Assembly: GCA_003480425.1 (NCBI GenBank)
Contig: QUJA01000016.1
Coordinates: 1-56,128 of the forward strand
Length of the DNA stretch: 56,128 nucleotides
Reading direction: 5' to 3'
From: Firmicutes bacterium AM31-12AC
GTDB taxonomy: Bacteria > Bacillota > Clostridia > Lachnospirales > Lachnospiraceae
Position numbers and translations under genes: made by a program. The notes under the pieces were generated by a model. That model was not told where the DNA came from and did not search any database. It worked only from the letters and a program-made list of their open reading frames with translations. Shown here piece by piece: positions 1 to 6,686 of this stretch; the first letter of the stretch is position 1; every line of letters begins with the position of its first letter.

Positions 1-96
1 ATGACTGAGTTTTCGGATTTGAATCTATGCCCGATTAACAACCGTCAGGGAATTGTAATTGATGGTGAAGGTTCAAAGGTTATTTGCAAAGACTAA
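1..96 (+). CDS. 3' end of an unidentified gene (5' end outside window)
   Basis: The reading frame is open from the first base and closes with TAA at 94-96. It gives about 31 residues ending VICKD. An ATG happens to sit at position 1, but the upstream sequence is not visible, so the true start cannot be judged. I recognise no family in this tail. It ends 54 bases before the next gene on the same strand. Confidence 0.35.
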   Translation: MTEFSDLNLCPINNRQGIVIDGEGSKVICKD

Positions 97-150
97 TTTG
101 AAAATTCCTGTTTTTGAAACTGGAAAATCGGAAGCTGAGGAGATAGACTA

Positions 151-669
151 TTGAGAACATATGAGAATAAAGACGAGCTTAAAAACGAGATAAATAAAAG
201 CTTTGCAAAATATATTTCAGAATTTAATGATATTCCGGAGCATTTAAAAGATAAGAGAATTGATGAGATCGATCGAACTCCGGCAGAAAATCTTGCTTAT
301 CAGGTTGGCTGGACAACTCTTGTTATTAAATGGGAATCAGACGAAAGAAAGGGTATTCCTGTTAAAACTCCTTCGGATAATTTTAAGTGGAATCAGCTTG
401 GCGAATTATATCAATGGTTCACAGATACATATGCTCAGCTGTCACTGCAAGAATTGAAAGACAGATTGAATGAGAATATCAACTCTATTTATGCAATGAT
501 TGATTCTCTGAGTGAGGAAGAATTATTTAAACCACATATGAGAAAATGGGCTGACGAAGCAACTAAAACAGCTGTCTGGGAAGTATACAAATTCATACAT
601 GTTAATACAGTTGCTCCATTCGGAACCTTTAGAACCAAGATTAGAAAATGGAAAAAGATTGCACTATAA
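151..669 (+). CDS. ClbS/DfsB family four-helix protein (DUF1706)
   Basis: A 172-residue soluble protein of the ClbS/DfsB (DUF1706) family. ClbS is a cyclopropane hydrolase that protects against colibactin, and DfsB-type members belong to the DinB-like four-helix-bundle group. The helical N-terminus, the ENLAYQVGWTTLVIKWE segment (residues ~46-62) and the TVAPFGTFRTKIRKWKK end are typical of the family. The start is TTG at 151, with GAGGAGA about 8 bases upstream. No ATG gives a full-length family protein. A perfect hairpin terminator follows directly, so the gene is probably monocistronic. The substrate is unknown. Related gut Firmicutes genes are annotated only by family, and a colibactin-protection role here would be a guess. 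Confidence 0.85.
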   Translation: MRTYENKDELKNEINKSFAKYISEFNDIPEHLKDKRIDEIDRTPAENLAYQVGWTTLVIKWESDERKGIPVKTPSDNFKWNQLGELYQWFTDTYAQLSLQELKDRLNENINSIYAMIDSLSEEELFKPHMRKWADEATKTAVWEVYKFIHVNTVAPFGTFRTKIRKWKKIAL

Positions 670-692
670 CTTCAAGTTTACAGAACTGAATC

Positions 693-717
693 AAAAGAGC
701 TCGAAGGAGCTCTTTTT
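693..717 (+). terminator. Rho-independent terminator after the ClbS-like gene
   Basis: A perfect 9-bp stem (AAAGAGCTC / GAGCTCTTT) with loop GAAG runs straight into a T-rich tract. Confidence 0.85.
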
Positions 718-784
718 CCTTTTTTATAATAGTATCATTATGGTATAATAGAGACATTAAAATCGGAAGTTGGAGGATACACAC

Positions 785-1309
785 ATGAAAATTGTAATCA
801 TTAATGGAAGTGCCAGAAAAGGAAACACGCTGACAGCAATCAATGCATTTATAAAAGGAGCGTCAGAAAAGAATGAAATTGAAATCATTGAACCCGACAA
901 ACTCAATATTGCACCATGCAGGGGATGTGGTGTCTGTCAATGCTCTAAGGGATGCGTCGATAAGGATGATACAAATCCTACAATTGATAAAATTACTGCC
1001 GCAGATATGATTCTTTTTGCTACGCCAGTTTATTGGTGGGGAATGTCAGCACAATTGAAATTAGTCATTGATAAGTGCTACTGCCGTGGATTGCAGTTAA
1101 AAAATAAAAAAGTGGGCACGATTGTTGTAGGTGGTTCTCCCGTAGACAGTATCCAGTATGAGCTGATTGATAAGCAGTTTGACTGTATGGCAAAATATCT
1201 TTCATGGGACATGCTTTTCAATAAATCATATTATGCAACAGCCAGAGATGAACTTGAAAAAAATAAGGATTCCATGAACGAACTTGAGGGAATCGGAAAA
1301 AATTTATAA
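785..1309 (+). CDS. Flavodoxin-fold NAD(P)H-dependent FMN oxidoreductase
   Basis: A 174-residue flavoprotein of the NADPH-dependent FMN reductase / iron-sulfur flavoprotein superfamily. The N-terminal NGSARKGNT motif (residues 7-15) is the FMN-phosphate loop. Five cysteines lie at about 45, 48, 51, 53 and 57, a cluster typical of the iron-sulfur-flavoprotein-like subgroup. The PVYWWGMSAQLKLVIDK block (~residue 85) is the conserved flavin-ring region. The start is ATG 785, because GGAGG sits 7 bases upstream; a TTG 15 bases earlier overlaps that ribosome site and is unlikely. A TATAAT-like box lies near 744. Likely a cytosolic electron-transfer or quinone/nitro reductase; the substrate is unknown. 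Confidence 0.85.
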   Translation: MKIVIINGSARKGNTLTAINAFIKGASEKNEIEIIEPDKLNIAPCRGCGVCQCSKGCVDKDDTNPTIDKITAADMILFATPVYWWGMSAQLKLVIDKCYCRGLQLKNKKVGTIVVGGSPVDSIQYELIDKQFDCMAKYLSWDMLFNKSYYATARDELEKNKDSMNELEGIGKNL

Positions 1310-1383
1310 AGCACACTCCAAATTCCAGTTTGTATATATCTTTTAAAGGTATATGATTAAGAAAAACGGCAGGAGGTATCTGA

Positions 1384-1593
1384 ATGAAATCACATAAATA
1401 TTGGTCTATCGGTGCACTGATTACAATGCTTGGAAGTTTTTATACAGGTTATAAGGGATCAAAAGAAGGCCATAAGTACTTTGCAGCAAGTTCTTTGCTT
1501 TGCATGATTATGGCTATTTATACAGGACACAAGATGATTTCTGGTAAAAGTAGGAAGAAAAAAGAAGTTTCAGTAGAGAGTGTTGAAGATTAA
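1384..1593 (+). CDS. Small two-helix membrane protein
   Basis: A 69-residue protein with two hydrophobic segments, about residues 8-24 and 32-49, separated by the polar YKGSKEGHKYFA stretch. The tail SGKSRKKKEVSVESVED is basic, then acidic. The ribosome site AGGAGGT lies 6 bases before the ATG. It resembles small DUF6219-type membrane proteins of gut clostridia, but I cannot confirm that by eye. The gene ends just before a structured non-coding element whose first hairpin could also serve as its 3' processing or termination structure. Confidence 0.6.
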   Translation: MKSHKYWSIGALITMLGSFYTGYKGSKEGHKYFAASSLLCMIMAIYTGHKMISGKSRKKKEVSVESVED

Positions 1594-1608
1594 AAAACAA
1601 AATATTTT

Positions 1609-1840
1609 AATAAATAACGCCGGTGCGAGATTTTTGATATCCAGTACTGGCGTTATTTATCTCAGTCGAGAAGACTCCCACCTCTTTCAGGTGGTGAGTA
1701 ACAGCAAATTTGTCTCAGTGGGAGTCCAATCTCCGACTGAGATAAACGCTCCGCGAGGATGCGCAGTGATTCTGTAAAGAATGTGTCAGCTTACGCTGCC
1801 CAGAATCACGCGCCAAGTCTCGCGGATGCTCGACTTGAAT
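1609..1840 (+). repeat. Structured non-coding element, copy 1 (three consecutive stem-loops)
   Basis: Three well-formed hairpins follow one another. SL1 pairs 1612-1621 with 1649-1658. SL2 pairs 1658-1668 with 1734-1744, and inside it 1673-1681 pairs perfectly with 1718-1726 and encloses a small hairpin (1679-1694). SL3 pairs 1751-1757 with 1819-1825 and 1766-1774 with 1801-1809, and 1814-1819 can alternatively pair with 1832-1837. A second copy with the same architecture and shared blocks (GGGAGTC, GCGCAGT, CTTGAAT) lies at 54928-55057. The GACTCCCAC hairpin is reminiscent of IS200/IS605 3' ends and their guide-RNA scaffolds. No transposase gene is adjacent, so it is a remnant, a non-autonomous element or an independent RNA. 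Confidence 0.6.
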
Positions 1841-1874
1841 CTACAGGGGCTTGGGGGTGTAGCCACCAAATATA

Positions 1875-2135
1875 CTATTCATTTTCTGCTTCGGCAAGTT
1901 TGTTAAGGATCCACTCCCGATTGATAACAATGTCCTTATCATCGCGGAGATCCTTGAAATCATTGCAGTGTGAAGAAGCAAATTCATACATATTGTCAAT
2001 GTCAACTGCACCAGTGATCTCACTCTTATTAATGATTAGCAGCAACAATCGGTTACGGGTCTTTTCTGTGAAGTATCCGGATGATTGCTGGTTGAAAGGA
2101 TCTTCGGAGGATGGAAGTGAAACGTATATGATCAA
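1875..2135 (-). pseudogene. Unrecognised 86-codon ORF, probably a gene remnant
   Basis: This minus-strand frame gives about 86 residues from a TTG (no clear ribosome site) and ends with NREWILNKLAEAENE. The frame stays open further upstream, to a TAG near 2175, and the codons before that stop also read as plausible protein. I therefore suspect the C-terminal part of a longer gene broken by a nonsense change. No family is recognised. It lies between the structured repeat and a TnpV remnant on the opposite strand, so it belongs to decayed mobile DNA. Confidence 0.3.
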
Positions 2136-2160
2136 AAAGGGACGGTTGTCATTGAATTTA

Positions 2161-2382
2161 AGACCACCCTATTCCAAGGATAGGATCCATAAAGCGACAG
2201 AACGAATTATTGAAGAACAGAAAGAACAATCTGAGGATTCATAGAATGCGATTTAAGAGAAAAAAGCCTCATGACCATGAGGAAAAATGAAAGCAACGGA
2301 TATGATGGGATGGATAGGATTGATGAATAACATTCGAGCCTGTGCCGATGAGATTGTATTGAATGATATTGTGTATTCCTAA
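2161..2382 (+). pseudogene. TnpV-like transposon protein remnant
   Basis: The C-terminal part of a TnpV-type protein, a small protein of unknown role carried by Tn4451-like and other clostridial transposons. The residues from 2289 on, MMGWIGLMNNIRACADEIV, then LNDIVYS and TAA at 2380-2382, match the family ending (WVxxMNxxxxxAEEIV, then LxELVYS). The preceding helix RIHKATERIIEEQKEQ (2185-2232) is in a different frame and ends at TAG 2242-2244, so at least one frameshift or deletion has occurred. No N-terminal half is present. It is evidence for a past transposon insertion. Confidence 0.6.
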
Positions 2383-2401
2383 CGGATACCAACCGAAGAA
2401 G

Positions 2402-2431
2402 AACTGCTGTCAAACCGATGGCAGTTTTTCT
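2402..2431 (+). terminator. Probable terminator downstream of the TnpV remnant
   Basis: AACTGC pairs with GCAGTT around a 14-base loop and is followed by a T-rich run (TTTTTCTTTTT). Confidence 0.5.
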
Positions 2432-2528
2432 TTTTCGGCAAGTATTCAAGAAGTCATTAAGTCGTGAGTATAATCGAAGTGGTAGAAAAGTTATCTCTTA
2501 TATCGGTTGTAACTTTTTTATGACTCTA

Positions 2529-2583
2529 TTGACAAGAAAACTTGGTATGTGTATAATTAAAACATGCAAAGAAAACTTGGCAT
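2529..2583 (+). promoter_or_regulatory. Promoter with duplicated operator-like dyads for the DUF6442-HTH operon
   Basis: A consensus promoter: TTGACA 2529-2534, 17-base spacer, TATAAT 2552-2557. The sequence AAGAAAACTTGGYATG occurs twice, in the spacer (from about 2534) and again at about 2569, just before the ribosome site. The first copy forms the dyad CAAGAAAACTTG. The spacing suggests autorepression by the HTH protein encoded two genes downstream. Confidence 0.7.
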
Positions 2584-2595
2584 GGAGGTGTTTTT

Positions 2596-2925
2596 ATGAA
2601 AAAGGACGAAATATTAAATGCAAGCAGAAAAGAACATCGCAATAAGGACTTGGCTGAAATGGAAGTGGTATATCAAGCCGGAAGTCACGCAAGCAGAGTT
2701 GGTGCTTTAGTGTGTTGTTTGCTTTCGCTGTTATCTTCTGTGCTTGCTCATACTATGATTTACAGTCCGTGGGTTATATACTTCAGCATTATTGCAACAC
2801 AATGGTTAGTTCGTTTTATCAAAATGAAGCGAAAGAGCGATTTAGTCTTGACTGTTCTGTTTTTTGTGCTTTCCATTTTGGCATTTGTTGGATTTGTTAG
2901 CCATCTTTTAGAGGTGAGAATATGA
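2596..2925 (+). CDS. DUF6442 family membrane protein
   Basis: A 109-residue integral membrane protein matching the DUF6442 pattern. It has a polar N-terminus (MKKDEILNASRKEHRNKDLAE, with the family-typical EI..ASR.E..NKD), then three hydrophobic segments at about 34-52, 57-75 and 82-103. The ribosome site GGAGG lies 8 bases upstream. Its stop overlaps the start of the next gene by 4 bases (ATGA), so the two are translationally coupled to an HTH repressor. This pairing of a DUF6442-like membrane protein with a short HTH regulator recurs in Firmicutes. The function is unknown; a membrane stress or immunity role is possible. Confidence 0.75.
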   Translation: MKKDEILNASRKEHRNKDLAEMEVVYQAGSHASRVGALVCCLLSLLSSVLAHTMIYSPWVIYFSIIATQWLVRFIKMKRKSDLVLTVLFFVLSILAFVGFVSHLLEVRI

Positions 2926-3128
2926 AAGAACAATTACAACTGAAAAATCACTTAAAGGAAGTTCGCACAGAAGCAAATCTTTCTCAAGCTCAGCTTGCAG
3001 AAATGGTAGGGGTATCAAGAAATACCATTAGTTCTATTGAAACAGGACAGTTTAATCCAACTGCAAAATTGGCTCTAATTCTTTGTATTGCATTGGACAA
3101 AAAATTTGAGGAACTATTCTATTTTTAG
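2922..3128 (+). CDS. Short Xre-family helix-turn-helix regulator
   Basis: A 68-residue protein consisting of little more than a Cro/C1-type HTH. LSQAQLAEMVGVSRNTISSIETG (residues ~19-41) carries the canonical helix-turn-helix, and the end FEELFYF is typical of the short regulators that accompany small membrane-protein operons. It overlaps the preceding DUF6442 gene by 4 bases and is followed after 9 bases by a third membrane-protein gene. It likely represses its own operon through the CAAGAAAACTTG dyads at the promoter. Confidence 0.85.
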   Translation: MKEQLQLKNHLKEVRTEANLSQAQLAEMVGVSRNTISSIETGQFNPTAKLALILCIALDKKFEELFYF

Positions 3129-3137
3129 GAGGTTATT

Positions 3138-3440
3138 ATGGAAAATATTATAATGTTGATTTTGGGAGTGTTCATATCTGTTGTGGGAATTGTAAATATC
3201 AAAGGCAATATCAGCACAATTCACTCTTATAACAGGCGAAAAGTAAAGGAAGAAGATATACCAAAGTATGGAAAAACAGTCGGCACAGGAACACTGATTA
3301 TAGGAATATCTCTTGTATTAGGTTTTATTGTTTCGTTTTGGAGTGAAATAATTATAGATTATATCATTCTTCCAGCAGTTATTGTCGGATTAGGCTTTAT
3401 ATTGTATGGACAGTTCAAATACAATAAAGGAATTTTTTGA
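3138..3440 (+). CDS. Small three-helix membrane protein of the DUF6442-HTH operon
   Basis: A 100-residue protein with an N-terminal hydrophobic segment (about 5-22), a polar middle (HSYNRRKVKEEDIPKYGK) and two further hydrophobic segments (about 49-67 and 73-92). The ribosome site AGGAGG is well placed. I do not recognise the family, although the HSYNRRRVxEED-like loop is common in small clostridial membrane proteins of unknown function. It is the third gene of the operon and probably works with the DUF6442 protein. Confidence 0.7.
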   Translation: MENIIMLILGVFISVVGIVNIKGNISTIHSYNRRKVKEEDIPKYGKTVGTGTLIIGISLVLGFIVSFWSEIIIDYIILPAVIVGLGFILYGQFKYNKGIF

Positions 3441-3459
3441 GAATCAGGGAGGTATAAAG

Positions 3460-4257
3460 ATGGAATTGAACACAATATCAGGTCTGGCGATAGCGGGAGT
3501 TATCTGCTCCGTTGTCCTCTCGATGGGGGTACCGATTGCTTTGTTCATTGCAGGAAGGGTGAAGCTTAAGGCAAGGATTTCCTCGTTCTTTATCGGAGCA
3601 GGAACCTATCTGCTGTTTGCCATGCTGTTGGAGCAGCTGCTGCATGTTCTTGTCATTCAGTTCTGCGGACTGAACGCACAGAGCAGGCCATGGCTTTACT
3701 ATGTGTACGCGGCTTTGGCTGCAGCGGTTTTTGAAGAGACCGGAAGACTGATTGCCATGAAGTTCTGGATGAAGAAATGGCTGGATTTTCCAAATGCACT
3801 GATGTATGGAATCGGGCATGGCGGTGTGGAGGCCATTCTGCTCGGAGGACTCTCCGGAATCAGCAATCTTGTGTCCATGCTGATGATCAACAGCGGAGCC
3901 ATGCAGAATACGCTGGAGGCACTTCCTGCTGAGTCTGCAAACCAGACCGTGTCACAGCTGTCGGCCCTATGGACAACACCGGCACCACTCTTTTTTGTAA
4001 GCGGAATCGAAAGAATCAGTGCCATCATTCTGCATATCGGGTTGTCACTGCTGATCTACCGGGCGGTAAAGGCAGGCAAATGCAGAACAGCGGCTTTTAC
4101 AGCGGTTCTTGCATATGGGATTCATTTTATTGTGGACTTCTTTGCCGTGGCAGGTCCGGTGCTTCTTCCCATCTATGTGATTGAAATTGGTGTCTTTGTG
4201 ATGGCAGCCGGAACTCTTGTTATGGCGCTGAAGATGGGAAGGATGGAAGAACTGTGA
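3460..4257 (+). CDS. YhfC-family glutamic-type intramembrane protease
   Basis: A 265-residue polytopic membrane protein of the YhfC family, related to CPBP/Rce1-type glutamate intramembrane proteases. The two family signatures are visible: FEETGRLIAMKFW (residues ~85-97, paired glutamates) and MYGIGHGGVEAILLGG (~112-127, His and Glu). About seven hydrophobic segments are present. The start is ATG 3460 with AGGGAGGT 8 bases upstream; a longer in-frame start at 3406 runs inside the previous gene and lacks a ribosome site. Codon use is more GC-rich than in the flanking genes, which suggests a separate origin. The substrate is unknown. Confidence 0.85.
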   Translation: MELNTISGLAIAGVICSVVLSMGVPIALFIAGRVKLKARISSFFIGAGTYLLFAMLLEQLLHVLVIQFCGLNAQSRPWLYYVYAALAAAVFEETGRLIAMKFWMKKWLDFPNALMYGIGHGGVEAILLGGLSGISNLVSMLMINSGAMQNTLEALPAESANQTVSQLSALWTTPAPLFFVSGIERISAIILHIGLSLLIYRAVKAGKCRTAAFTAVLAYGIHFIVDFFAVAGPVLLPIYVIEIGVFVMAAGTLVMALKMGRMEEL

Positions 4258-4338
4258 ATTCCAGTTTTCTGCTATCATAAAACAGAATATATCTGACAGA
4301 ACGCACCGTAGAAATACGGTGTTTTTTGTTACCCAATA

Positions 4339-4527
4339 GGAATACTTTCAGAAAGTGCCAAAGGTTGGAAAAAAGAATTAAATATGATTTCATGGAATGG
4401 AGCTGCAGAAAAATATGATATTCGTGACAGGGCACCAGAACATGAAAAAATGGGAAAAGGAATTACTTTATCTCAAGAAGAGGCAGAAGCTCGGTATGAG
4501 TTACTGGGTAAAACTCTAAAAAAATAG
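4339..4527 (+). pseudogene. Truncated YdbC-family protein (PC4-like ssDNA-binding)
   Basis: The frame reads GILSESAKGWKKELNMISWN, then YDIRDRAPEHEKMGKGITLS, to a TAG stop. This is the C-terminal two thirds of the YdbC family, small PC4-like single-stranded DNA/RNA-binding proteins, in which GWxKELNxVSWNxxxxKYDIRDWAPDHxKMGKG is the hallmark. The N-terminal strand and any start codon are missing; the match begins abruptly after a T-rich stretch at 4321-4335. It is therefore a 5'-deleted remnant. Confidence 0.75.
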
Positions 4528-4539
4528 TTGTAATTAAAC

Positions 4540-4590
4540 AAGCCAAAGACGTTTGATTGGGTGAACAGTTAAATGTCTTTGGCTTTCTTC
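4540..4590 (+). terminator. Terminator after the YdbC remnant
   Basis: Fifteen-base arms, 4540-4554 and 4571-4585 (core AAGCCAAAGAC / GTCTTTGGCTT), followed by a pyrimidine-rich tail. Confidence 0.75.
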
Positions 4591-4644
4591 GTAGAAATAT
4601 AAATTTAATCCAACTCCGCCCCTAACTCATACCTCCAATATTCT

Positions 4645-4701
4645 GCCGCTTCATACTCTCTAGGTTCTGAGAGTACTGGTACGGTAAAGAGTTTAAGCGG
4701 C
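4645..4701 (+). repeat. Nested hairpin in intergenic DNA
   Basis: GCCGCTT (4645-4651) pairs perfectly with AAGCGGC (4695-4701), and ACTCTC (4655-4660) pairs with GAGAGT (4669-4674) inside it. No T-run follows, so it is not an ordinary terminator. It stands 40 bases before the left copy of a 44-bp inverted repeat, so it may be part of an element end. Confidence 0.4.
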
Positions 4702-4738
4702 AATACTGTTAAACACGGGTGGATCTTGCTCTTATTTG

Positions 4739-4782
4739 TATCCCTCTATATAACGAAACGCTCAGAGCCTGTTTTACAGTGG
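4739..4782 (+). repeat. 44-bp inverted repeat, left copy
   Basis: This segment matches the reverse complement of 7957-8000 with only a few differences. The shared core is ATATAACGAAACGCTCAGAG, then TGTTTTACAGTGG. Together the copies flank the GNAT, GGADGPTS, GyrI-like and YhcG genes. Confidence 0.8.
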
Positions 4783-4885
4783 GGGAAAAGAAAAAATATC
4801 AAAAAAATAATGATTAATGGTGAGCTTGTGATAGAATGAAAAAAAGAGAAAAGCATAAAGGATGTAGTTGGGGAGAATATTTGTT

Positions 4886-5311
4886 ATGATTAGAAAGTTG
4901 CTGAACGGAGATATCGATAGAGTTGCTGACATATGGTTAAAGACAAATCTGAAAACACATTATTTTATTTCCAATCAATACTGGAAAAGTAATTATGAAT
5001 TAGTGAAAGAAATGATGTCACAATCCGAAGTCTATGTGCTTGAAGTGGATAAAATGATACAAGGATTTGTAGGACTAAATGATGAATATATCGAAGGTAT
5101 TTTTGTCTCTGATGAAATGCAGTCATGTGGCATAGGTAAACTTTTATTGGATTATATTAAGGATAAAAAAGTTAGCTTACGATTAAATGTATACCAGAAG
5201 AATGCCAGAGCAATTTCTTTTTACCAAAGAGAAGGGTTCATTATTCAATGTGAAGGTTTGGATGAAGCTACTGGTGAAAAAGAATACACCATGCTATGGA
5301 AACAAAAATAG
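4886..5311 (+). CDS. GNAT-family N-acetyltransferase
   Basis: A 141-residue GNAT protein. The acetyl-CoA pyrophosphate loop is visible as QSCGIGKLLLDYIKDK (motif A, Q-x-x-G-x-G, about residues 83-98). It is followed by motif B, LNVYQKNARAISFYQREGF (~104-122), typical of small YjaB/RimI-like acetyltransferases. The start is ATG 4886; GGGAGA lies about 9 bases upstream, while a TTG 18 bases earlier lacks a proper site. Twenty-seven bases separate it from the next gene on the same strand. The acceptor substrate cannot be predicted. Confidence 0.85.
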   Translation: MIRKLLNGDIDRVADIWLKTNLKTHYFISNQYWKSNYELVKEMMSQSEVYVLEVDKMIQGFVGLNDEYIEGIFVSDEMQSCGIGKLLLDYIKDKKVSLRLNVYQKNARAISFYQREGFIIQCEGLDEATGEKEYTMLWKQK

Positions 5312-5338
5312 AAATCGGTATTTGTGAGGAAAAGACGA

Positions 5339-5989
5339 ATGGAACAAAAAAGTAAAAATGGGGTTTCAATCATAGGTGGTGCAGATGGTCCTACAAGCAT
5401 TTTTATAGCTGGACATTCAGAAAAGCAACCATTAACGATTAAGATCAAAAATAGCATATATAGATATAAGAGAAAAAAAGTGGAGAAGACAATAGTTGCA
5501 AATCCGCATTCTCTTTCTGAAACAGTACAGTATGCAAAAGAAAAATACGGATTGACAGAAACAGCTCCAGGCGATAGAGAATATATTGAACAAATAAAAT
5601 GCCTAAAAGAAAGTTTGATTTTGCAACATGAACCAGAACTTTTGGGTGAATTGAAGGATATTCCATTACCAGATTATTTTAATGAAGCATCCGTTATAGA
5701 GTATTTTGGTAAAATAAAGACTCGAAGTGAAATGATTGCTGAAATGCCCGATAGTATAATTTCTATGGATTTCCATTTGTATAAAATAGAAATTAATGAT
5801 AATTTTCTTGAAATGGAAATAGATTATACTTGGAATATATTTGGAATATCTTATTCAGGAAATAATGCGGTAATGAAAAAGTTTAAGAAAATAGCCAGAG
5901 ATTTATACAGTTATTATGGTGTTACCGAGAAAGATATTAGAAATAAGACAAAAAGATATTCGTCACTGGTAACGAATTTGAGTTCATAA
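5339..5989 (+). CDS. Protein of unknown function with an N-terminal GGADGPTS motif
   Basis: A 216-residue protein. Residues ~7-25 read NGVSIIGGADGPTSIFIAG, which is nearly identical to the conserved GGADGPTSIF block of the beta subunit of sodium-translocating oxaloacetate decarboxylase (OadB). The rest is nothing like OadB: it is soluble, charged and without membrane helices (KRKKVEKTIVANPHSLSETV..., IDYTWNIFGISYSG..., YSYYGVTEKDIRNKT). Domain searches tend to mislabel such proteins as decarboxylase subunits; that would be wrong here. The start is ATG 5339 with GAGG upstream; GTG 5324 is an alternative. A 38-base piece of this gene recurs in rearranged DNA at 9753-9790. Confidence 0.7.
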   Translation: MEQKSKNGVSIIGGADGPTSIFIAGHSEKQPLTIKIKNSIYRYKRKKVEKTIVANPHSLSETVQYAKEKYGLTETAPGDREYIEQIKCLKESLILQHEPELLGELKDIPLPDYFNEASVIEYFGKIKTRSEMIAEMPDSIISMDFHLYKIEINDNFLEMEIDYTWNIFGISYSGNNAVMKKFKKIARDLYSYYGVTEKDIRNKTKRYSSLVTNLSS

Positions 5990-6012
5990 ATTATAAATTT
6001 AAGGAGTTAGTT

Positions 6013-6645
6013 ATGGCTTTTGATTTTAAGAAAGAATATAAAGAGTTTTATATGCCTAAAAATAAACCGGAGATCGTGACTGTCCCTAAAGCAAATTATA
6101 TTGCGGTCAGAGGAAAGGGTAATCCAAACGAAGAAGGTGGAGCATATCAGCAGGCAATTAGTGTATTATATGCGGTTGCATATACTTTGAGAATGAGTTA
6201 TAAGACAGATCATAAAATTGCAGGATTTTTTGAATATGTAGTTCCACCACTTGAAGGATTCTGGTGGCAGGAAAATATACATGGTGTAAATTATGCAGAT
6301 AAAGATTCTTTTAATTGGATTTCAGTTATACGCCTGCCTGATTTTGTAAATCAAAAGGATTTTGAATGGGCTGTTGAAACAGCAACCAAAAAGAAAAAAA
6401 TAGATTGTTCATCTGCAGAGTTTGTGACCATTGACGAGGGATTGTGTGTTCAAATAATGCACTTGGGAGCATTTGATGATGAACCGGAAACTGTTGCACT
6501 TATGGATGCGTATTTGGAGCAGAATGGATATGTTAATGATATGAATATGGAAAGATTACATCATGAAATATATCTGTCTGATGCAAGAAAGGTTGCCCCA
6601 GAAAAATGGAAAACGGTCATTAGACATCCTATAAAGAAACTGTAA
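6013..6645 (+). CDS. GyrI-like small-molecule-binding domain protein
   Basis: A 210-residue stand-alone GyrI-like (SHS2 repeat) domain protein, the ligand-binding fold of BmrR/Rob-type regulators, without a DNA-binding domain. Typical features are YIAVRGKGNPNEEGGAYQQA (residues ~31-50), LEGFWWQ (~78-84), FNWISVIRLPDFV and the C-terminal EIYLSDARKVAPEKWKTVIRHPI. Lachnospiraceae carry many such 205-215-residue proteins. Some GyrI-like proteins hydrolyse cyclopropanes or bind drugs, but no activity can be assigned from sequence alone. The ribosome site AAGGAG is 7 bases upstream. Confidence 0.85.
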   Translation: MAFDFKKEYKEFYMPKNKPEIVTVPKANYIAVRGKGNPNEEGGAYQQAISVLYAVAYTLRMSYKTDHKIAGFFEYVVPPLEGFWWQENIHGVNYADKDSFNWISVIRLPDFVNQKDFEWAVETATKKKKIDCSSAEFVTIDEGLCVQIMHLGAFDDEPETVALMDAYLEQNGYVNDMNMERLHHEIYLSDARKVAPEKWKTVIRHPIKKL

Positions 6646-6686
6646 ACTCGGAAATTGTCGAACTGACACAGTAGAAAGGATTATAT

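Noticed and set aside
770..784. TTG start 15 bases upstream of the flavodoxin-type reductase
   Set aside because: That TTG overlaps the GGAGG site which clearly serves ATG 785.
1759..2160. Long plus-strand frame before the TnpV remnant
   Set aside because: It crosses the structured repeat and the antisense of another ORF; only its last part (2161-2244) resembles protein.
5339..5989. Annotation as an oxaloacetate decarboxylase beta subunit
   Set aside because: Only the short GGADGPTS block matches; the protein has none of the membrane segments of that subunit.
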